Of a DNA stretch of 10,227 bases, positions 6,915 to 10,227 are shown one piece after another. The notes beneath the pieces are model-generated. The model did not search any database, was not told the DNA's origin, and saw nothing but the letters and a program-made list of their open reading frames with translations. The stretch lies in assembly GCA_014239005.1 (NCBI GenBank), contig JABAAA010000035.1, positions 1 to 10,227 of the forward strand, in the 5' to 3' direction. Made by a program: the position numbers and the translations under genes. This DNA comes from Alphaproteobacteria bacterium (GTDB taxonomy: Bacteria > Pseudomonadota > Alphaproteobacteria > JABAAW01). How positions within the stretch are numbered: the first letter of the stretch is position 1; each line of letters starts with the position of its first letter.

Positions 6915-8288
6915 TTAAGGGGTGCTTTCTCGCGGCTCGACGACATGTCCTTCATTCGCGTAGCGGTCGAGCTTGCGGCGCAGCAGGCGAATCGAAATGC
7001 CGAGAATAGTCGCTGCCTGCCGATAGTCGCCCTGCGCCCCTGACAGCGTGTTCAAGACGACTTCGCGCTCCACCGTCGCAAGCCTGTTCGTCTCGCCTGA
7101 CGCCTTGCCCGTTTGCGTCTTCATCCTGTTCGTTGCTGCGTTCCCCGCAACGTCGTAGGGCTGCGCCTCGGCTTGCATCTTTTCTTGCGCCTGATCGAAA
7201 AAGGGAAAGGCTTCGGGCTGAATCTTCTCCGAGTCGGCAAGCAGGACGGCGCGATGCACAGCGTTCTCGAGCTCGCGGATATTGCCGCTCCATGCGTGCT
7301 GCATCAGGGCTTCCAGGGCTTTTTCCGAAAAGGCTTTCAGGGCAAGCGAGTTCTCGTCCGCGTACTTGCGCGAGAAATGCTCGGCAAGAAGAACGATGTC
7401 GTCTTTGCGCGCGCGCAAGGGCGGCAGGGTGAGCGAGACGACATTGAGTCGGAAGTAGAGGTCTTCGCGGAAGCTACCGTTGTTGCACGCCTCTTGCAAA
7501 TTACGGTTGCTGGTCGCCAGAATGCGCACATTGACCTTGACCGGTTTGGTGGCACCCAAACGATCGATTTCACGCTCCTGAATGGCGCGCAAAAGCTTGG
7601 CTTGCAGACGCAGGTCCATCTCGCTGATCTCGTCGAGCAGCAGGGTGCCGTCGTTCGCCTGTTCGAACTTTCCCAAACGTCGCGCAACGGCACCGCTGAA
7701 AGCACCTTTCTCGTGTCCGAAGAGTTCCGATTCCAGCAGCGTCTCCGGAATGGCGGCGCAATTGACGGCGACGAAGGGCATGCCCTTGCGCTTGCTGCTC
7801 GCGTGGATGTATCGAGCGAGGATCTCCTTTCCCGTTCCCGATTCGCCGAGCAGGAGAACGGAGGCGTCGCTTTTGGCAATCTTCTCCGCCGTTTGCACAA
7901 CCTTGGTCATGGCCGCGCTGCGGTAGATCATGGCGGACTGTTCTTCGACGGCGCTCTCTAGCAACGCCGCGATGATGTCGGGATCCGGCGGCAGCGGCAG
8001 GTATTCGACCGCTCCCGCCTTGATCGCCTTGACCGCGTGTTTCGCGTCCGCTCCCAGCCCGCAGGCGACCAACGTGGCGGCGATTCGCTGTTCTCGCAAG
8101 CTTTGGGCGAAGGCGGGAATGTCGCACTTGTCGTCGATCAGCACGAGGTCGAACGAGACATCGCCGCGCAGCATGTCGAGGGCTTGCGCGGTTGCATCGA
8201 CATGGCAGATCTGACAGCCGCGACGTTGGGCGACAGCGGAGGCTTTCGTCAGGTATCCTTCGAGTGCCCCTACGATCAAGAGTCTCAT
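6915..8288 (-). CDS. flbD: FlbD-type sigma-54 flagellar transcription activator
   Basis: 457 residues; the ATG lies 3 bp after the stop of the motA-like gene. Residues 1-110 are a receiver-like domain. The acidic pair expected near residue 8 is missing (LLIVGALEGYL), and only Asp 52/53 remains at the phosphorylation strand. IKAGAVEYLPLPP (89-101) matches the FlbD type seen in Caulobacter. The AAA+ domain (about 122-360) has Walker A GESGTGKE (148-155), the sigma-54 contact loop GAFSGA (195-200; GAFTGA is usual), Walker B LLLDE (216-220), ILATSNRN (257-263) and sensor II SGNIRELENAVHRAVLL (334-350). A linker (362-402) leads to a Fis-type helix-turn-helix (YRQAATILGISIRLLRRKL, 422-440). It activates sigma-54 promoters of middle and late flagellar genes. 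The atypical receiver suggests control by a protein partner (FliX in Caulobacter) rather than by a kinase; that partner is not in this window. Confidence 0.95.
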   Translation of the reverse strand: MRLLIVGALEGYLTKASAVAQRRGCQICHVDATAQALDMLRGDVSFDLVLIDDKCDIPAFAQSLREQRIAATLVACGLGADAKHAVKAIKAGAVEYLPLPPDPDIIAALLESAVEEQSAMIYRSAAMTKVVQTAEKIAKSDASVLLLGESGTGKEILARYIHASSKRKGMPFVAVNCAAIPETLLESELFGHEKGAFSGAVARRLGKFEQANDGTLLLDEISEMDLRLQAKLLRAIQEREIDRLGATKPVKVNVRILATSNRNLQEACNNGSFREDLYFRLNVVSLTLPPLRARKDDIVLLAEHFSRKYADENSLALKAFSEKALEALMQHAWSGNIRELENAVHRAVLLADSEKIQPEAFPFFDQAQEKMQAEAQPYDVAGNAATNRMKTQTGKASGETNRLATVEREVVLNTLSGAQGDYRQAATILGISIRLLRRKLDRYANEGHVVEPRESTP

Positions 8289-8291
8289 TGT

Positions 8292-9116
8292 TCAGTCGTT
8301 TTCGAGTAGTTGTTCTCTTGCCGGCAAGAGAGCGTTCAACAGCATTCTTAGTCGTCGCGGGTTCTCCTGCCTGCGGATGGAGATGGCGGCGGAGACGTAC
8401 ATACGGTTGACCATGTCTTCTTCTTCGGAGTTTTGTTCGAGCTTGCTGACGAGCGGGGTAAAGACCATGTTGGAGAGGATGACGCCGTAGAAGGTGGTGA
8501 GCAAGGCGACCGCCATGCTGGGACCGATGGTGGAGGGATCGTCGAGCTGGGCGAGCATTTGGACGAGTCCGACCAATGTTCCGATGAGCCCCATGGCGGG
8601 GGACAAACCTGCGCCGCGTCTGAGGATGGTGATGGAGCGGTTGCGTGCCTGCGAGATCTGCTGGGCTTCGTTAGACAGGATTCGCGATATATCGACATCG
8701 GTCGCGCCCTCTGCGATGAGTCGCAACCCCTTGGTGAGCATGGGCTGTCCTGTGACCTGCTGTACGGTGTTTTGAAATTGTAGCATGCCCCTCTGTCGCG
8801 CGACTTGCGACATTTGAAAGAGCTGCTCTGCCACTTCGTGCGGCGCGTTCCTGTCGCGCGAGATGGCGGTGAGAGCATAGGAGAGTCCTTCGCGCAGGTC
8901 CCTGAGCGTGAAGCAAGCCATCAGGACGCCGAAGGTACCGCCCAGCACGATCATCATCGAGGGCGGATTCAAAAAGGCCCCCGCCGAACCACCGCTGAAA
9001 ATGGCGATCGCAACAAAGGCGAAGCCGACGAACAACCCGAAGACGGTGGCGAAATCGAAGGTGTAGTACCTGCGTACAACTCGAATTTGGGTGGATGCGT
9101 TTTCTTGAGTAGCCAT
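8292..9116 (-). CDS. motA: MotA/PomA-type flagellar stator protein
   Basis: 274 residues from the ATG at 9114-9116, which has AGGAGA seven bases upstream. A longer frame to 9173 would overlap fliN and lacks such a site. Four membrane helices lie at about 23-42, 51-69, 171-189 and 199-221. Helix 2 begins NPPSMMIVLGGTFG. Helices 3-4 carry GLSPAMGLIGTLVGLVQML and LDDPSTIGPSMAVALLTTFYGVI, the signature of the PomA-like MotA group. The protein would form the 5:2 ion channel with MotB/PomB and push on FliG in the C-ring; no motB/pomB lies in the window. In the cytoplasmic loop (70-165) the segment ARQRGMLQFQN keeps the Arg equivalent to E. coli R90 (R107) but has Gln (115) where E98 is expected. 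Family membership is clear; assignment as the main torque generator is less so. Confidence 0.88.
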   Translation of the reverse strand: MATQENASTQIRVVRRYYTFDFATVFGLFVGFAFVAIAIFSGGSAGAFLNPPSMMIVLGGTFGVLMACFTLRDLREGLSYALTAISRDRNAPHEVAEQLFQMSQVARQRGMLQFQNTVQQVTGQPMLTKGLRLIAEGATDVDISRILSNEAQQISQARNRSITILRRGAGLSPAMGLIGTLVGLVQMLAQLDDPSTIGPSMAVALLTTFYGVILSNMVFTPLVSKLEQNSEEEDMVNRMYVSAAISIRRQENPRRLRMLLNALLPAREQLLEND

Positions 9117-9123
9117 AGGGATA

Positions 9124-9129
9124 TCTCCT
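9124..9129 (-). promoter_or_regulatory. Shine-Dalgarno site fixing the motA start
   Basis: AGGAGA on the minus strand, seven bases before the ATG at 9116, in the 19-bp gap after fliN. It decides for the shorter, 274-residue MotA. Confidence 0.75.
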
Positions 9130-9135
9130 GTAGGG

Positions 9136-9444
9136 TTATTCGATCCGAATAATCTCGGTAATGCTAATGGCAAGACGATTTTCGCTCACGACCACCTCGC
9201 CGCGCGCGACCAGTCGATCGTTGACATAGATGTCGATCGCCTCCCCAACCTTGCGATCCAGCTCGACGACCGACCCCGACCTCAGCTTGAGTAGATCTCG
9301 CACTTGCAAGCGCACCTTGCCGAGCACCGCAGAAACCCGCACAGGCACATTGCGAACGATCTCCAAGTCCTGCGTCGGAGACATGCCACTCGGCTGCGGC
9401 ATGTCACCCAACAGGTTGCTACTCAAATAGTCGTCGTCGCTCAT
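9136..9444 (-). CDS. fliN: FliN, C-ring switch and export docking protein
   Basis: 102 residues; the ATG overlaps the fliH stop (ATGA). After a polar N-terminal tail (1-25) comes the SpoA/FliN domain (about 27-102): LEIVRNVPVRVSAVLGK, VRDLLKLRSGSVVELDR, VGEAIDIYVNDRLVARGE and the ending LAISITEII. These match the family throughout, and the length is similar to other short alphaproteobacterial FliN proteins. FliN forms the lower ring of the flagellar rotor with FliM. It also binds the N-terminus of FliH, recruiting the FliH-FliI export complex, so the adjacent and coupled fliH-fliN arrangement makes functional sense. Confidence 0.96.
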   Translation of the reverse strand: MSDDDYLSSNLLGDMPQPSGMSPTQDLEIVRNVPVRVSAVLGKVRLQVRDLLKLRSGSVVELDRKVGEAIDIYVNDRLVARGEVVVSENRLAISITEIIRIE

Positions 9445-10227
9445 GCCACTGCCTCAGCACCTTCCCCCGCTTCCCCCGCTCCTCCCCCTGCAACCTCCGC
9501 GCTCTCTGCGCTCTCTGTCTCCGCGCTCTCTGTCTTCGCGGCGTCCGCGCGCTTGCCCTGCGGCAGGTGCTGTTGCAAGGCATGCTTGACCTCCTGCCAA
9601 AGATCGTGGAAACGTCGTTCGACTTCGCCTTCTGCCCAAGCGATTTTGCAATCGGCTTTGGAAAAGGAAGGATCGAAGTGAAAAGAGACGAGGCTCTTGT
9701 CGTCGACCAACACCCTTTCGCGCAGCAGGGCTGCCAGCGCCTGCTCCCCTTCGGCGAGGGTGATGGAAATTTGCGGAATGTTTTCGAAACGCCGCAAGAT
9801 CGCCTTTAGGAACAATTGCACCTCTTTCTCGCCATGCTCTTCGGCGAGCGCGGGCAGGACCTTGTCAAAAATGGCGATCATCAACGCCATAAGTTCTGTG
9901 TCGCGTTTGTGCGACGCTTCTTTCTCGCGTTGCATGAGCTGTTCGAGAAAGGTTGCAATGGTCTCGATTCGCTTGTCGGTCATGTTCTTCGCCATCTCTT
10001 GCGCGCGTTGTTCGATCTCGCCCTTTCGTTCCTTTTCGCCATCTTGGAATCCCTTTTTGTAGCCGCCCTCGCGCCCTTCCTGAAGCCCTTGCGCGTGCGC
10101 ACTTTTTCCCGCCTCTTCTTCTCCCTGCTTTTTTCCTTCGGCGAAAGCCTGTTCTGCCAAGAAGATCTCGCGCTGCGATCGCGGCTTGGTCTCCGCCCCC
10201 CAGACGGGTTCGCACTCTCCGCCCTCG
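9441..10227 (-). CDS. fliH: FliH, flagellar export ATPase regulator, 5' end beyond the window
   Basis: The frame is open to the right edge. Upstream of a TTG at 10158-10160 it continues without a stop (...KPRSQREIF then LAEQAFAEGKKQGEE), which matches the FliH core start, so the gene begins outside the window and TTG is not the start. 261 residues are visible. A charged helical stretch with Gly-spaced repeats (AFAEGKKQGEEEAG, GLQEGREGGYKKGFQDG) is typical of FliH and of related V/A-type ATPase stalk proteins. It is followed by a coiled coil and a C-terminal domain (LMALMIAIFDKVLPALAEEHG ... ILRRFENIPQISITLAEGE). FliH holds the export ATPase FliI inactive and delivers it to FliN and FlhA. Similarity is to the family pattern rather than to one sequence. 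The last ~35 residues are a low-complexity Ala/Glu/Ser/Gly tail encoded by a short tandem repeat. Confidence 0.85.
   Translation of the reverse strand, partial: EGGECEPVWGAETKPRSQREIFLAEQAFAEGKKQGEEEAGKSAHAQGLQEGREGGYKKGFQDGEKERKGEIEQRAQEMAKNMTDKRIETIATFLEQLMQREKEASHKRDTELMALMIAIFDKVLPALAEEHGEKEVQLFLKAILRRFENIPQISITLAEGEQALAALLRERVLVDDKSLVSFHFDPSFSKADCKIAWAEGEVERRFHDLWQEVKHALQQHLPQGKRADAAKTESAETESAESAEVAGGGAGEAGEGAEAVA
9496..9539. repeat. Imperfect tandem repeat (GCGCTCTCTG units) in the fliH 3' end
   Basis: The core CGCTCTCTG recurs three times (about 9500-9508, 9509-9517, 9524-9532), with TCTCCG and TCTTCG spacers. On the coding strand it gives the Glu-Ser-Ala / Glu-Thr-Glu-Ser-Ala tail of FliH. 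The unit resembles the 'GCAGAGAC/GCAGAGAG' minisatellites common between genes in many bacteria (from memory). Confidence 0.75.

Noticed and set aside
6909..6922. CCCCCTTTAAGGGG near-palindrome at the flbD stop, considered as a terminator
   Set aside because: The arms leave no loop, no U run follows, and flhA continues 48 bp later in the same direction.
7113..7961. Plus-strand open frame (282 codons) opposite flbD
   Set aside because: It mirrors the conserved AAA+ coding sequence and shows no independent features.
9117..9173. Longer N-terminus for the MotA-like protein (19 extra residues)
   Set aside because: It would overlap fliN by 38 bases and has no ribosome site, whereas the ATG at 9116 has AGGAGA at proper spacing.

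Overview
The window carries a flagellar gene block on the minus strand (about 1633 to the right edge) and, at its left end, two plus-strand genes of a different character (1-1597). The flagellar regulator closely resembles FlbD, including its unusual receiver domain and an 'IKAG..E(Y/F)(I/L)PLPP' stretch as in Caulobacter. Together with the gene order fliH-fliN-motA-like-flbD-flhA-flhF/flhG, this points to an alphaproteobacterium. FlhF and FlhG suggest polar flagellation. No genus can be assigned from the sequence alone.

Layout. Positions 1-1284 hold the 3' part of a GMC-type FAD oxidoreductase, cut by the left edge. A 99-residue protein with a twin-arginine-like signal follows at 1298-1597. 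Both are on the plus strand and clearly more AT-rich than the rest. The two transcription units converge near 1600-1632. From there to the right edge every credible gene is on the minus strand. Read in the direction of transcription these are fliH (cut by the right edge), fliN, a motA/pomA-type stator gene, flbD, flhA, a single 647-codon flhF-flhG fusion, a 233-residue protein with a FliK-C-like domain, and a 138-residue protein with divergent QueF/T-fold motifs. Spacing is tight: there are ATGA or TGATG overlaps at three junctions and gaps of 3-48 bp at the others, so this looks like one operon whose promoter lies beyond the right edge.

How they work together. FliH (export ATPase regulator), FliN (C-ring and export docking) and FlhA (export gate) serve the flagellar type III secretion machine. 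The MotA-like protein would form the stator with a MotB/PomB partner not encoded here. FlbD is the sigma-54 activator of flagellar class genes. FlhF and FlhG set where, and how many, flagella form.

Most notable points. The FlhF and FlhG halves are fused, and the FlhF half has degenerate guanine-specificity motifs. The operon ends in a QueF-like protein lacking key catalytic residues. The stator protein has Gln in place of the conserved interface Glu. Three different short tandem repeats lie in frame within flexible segments of the flagellar proteins.
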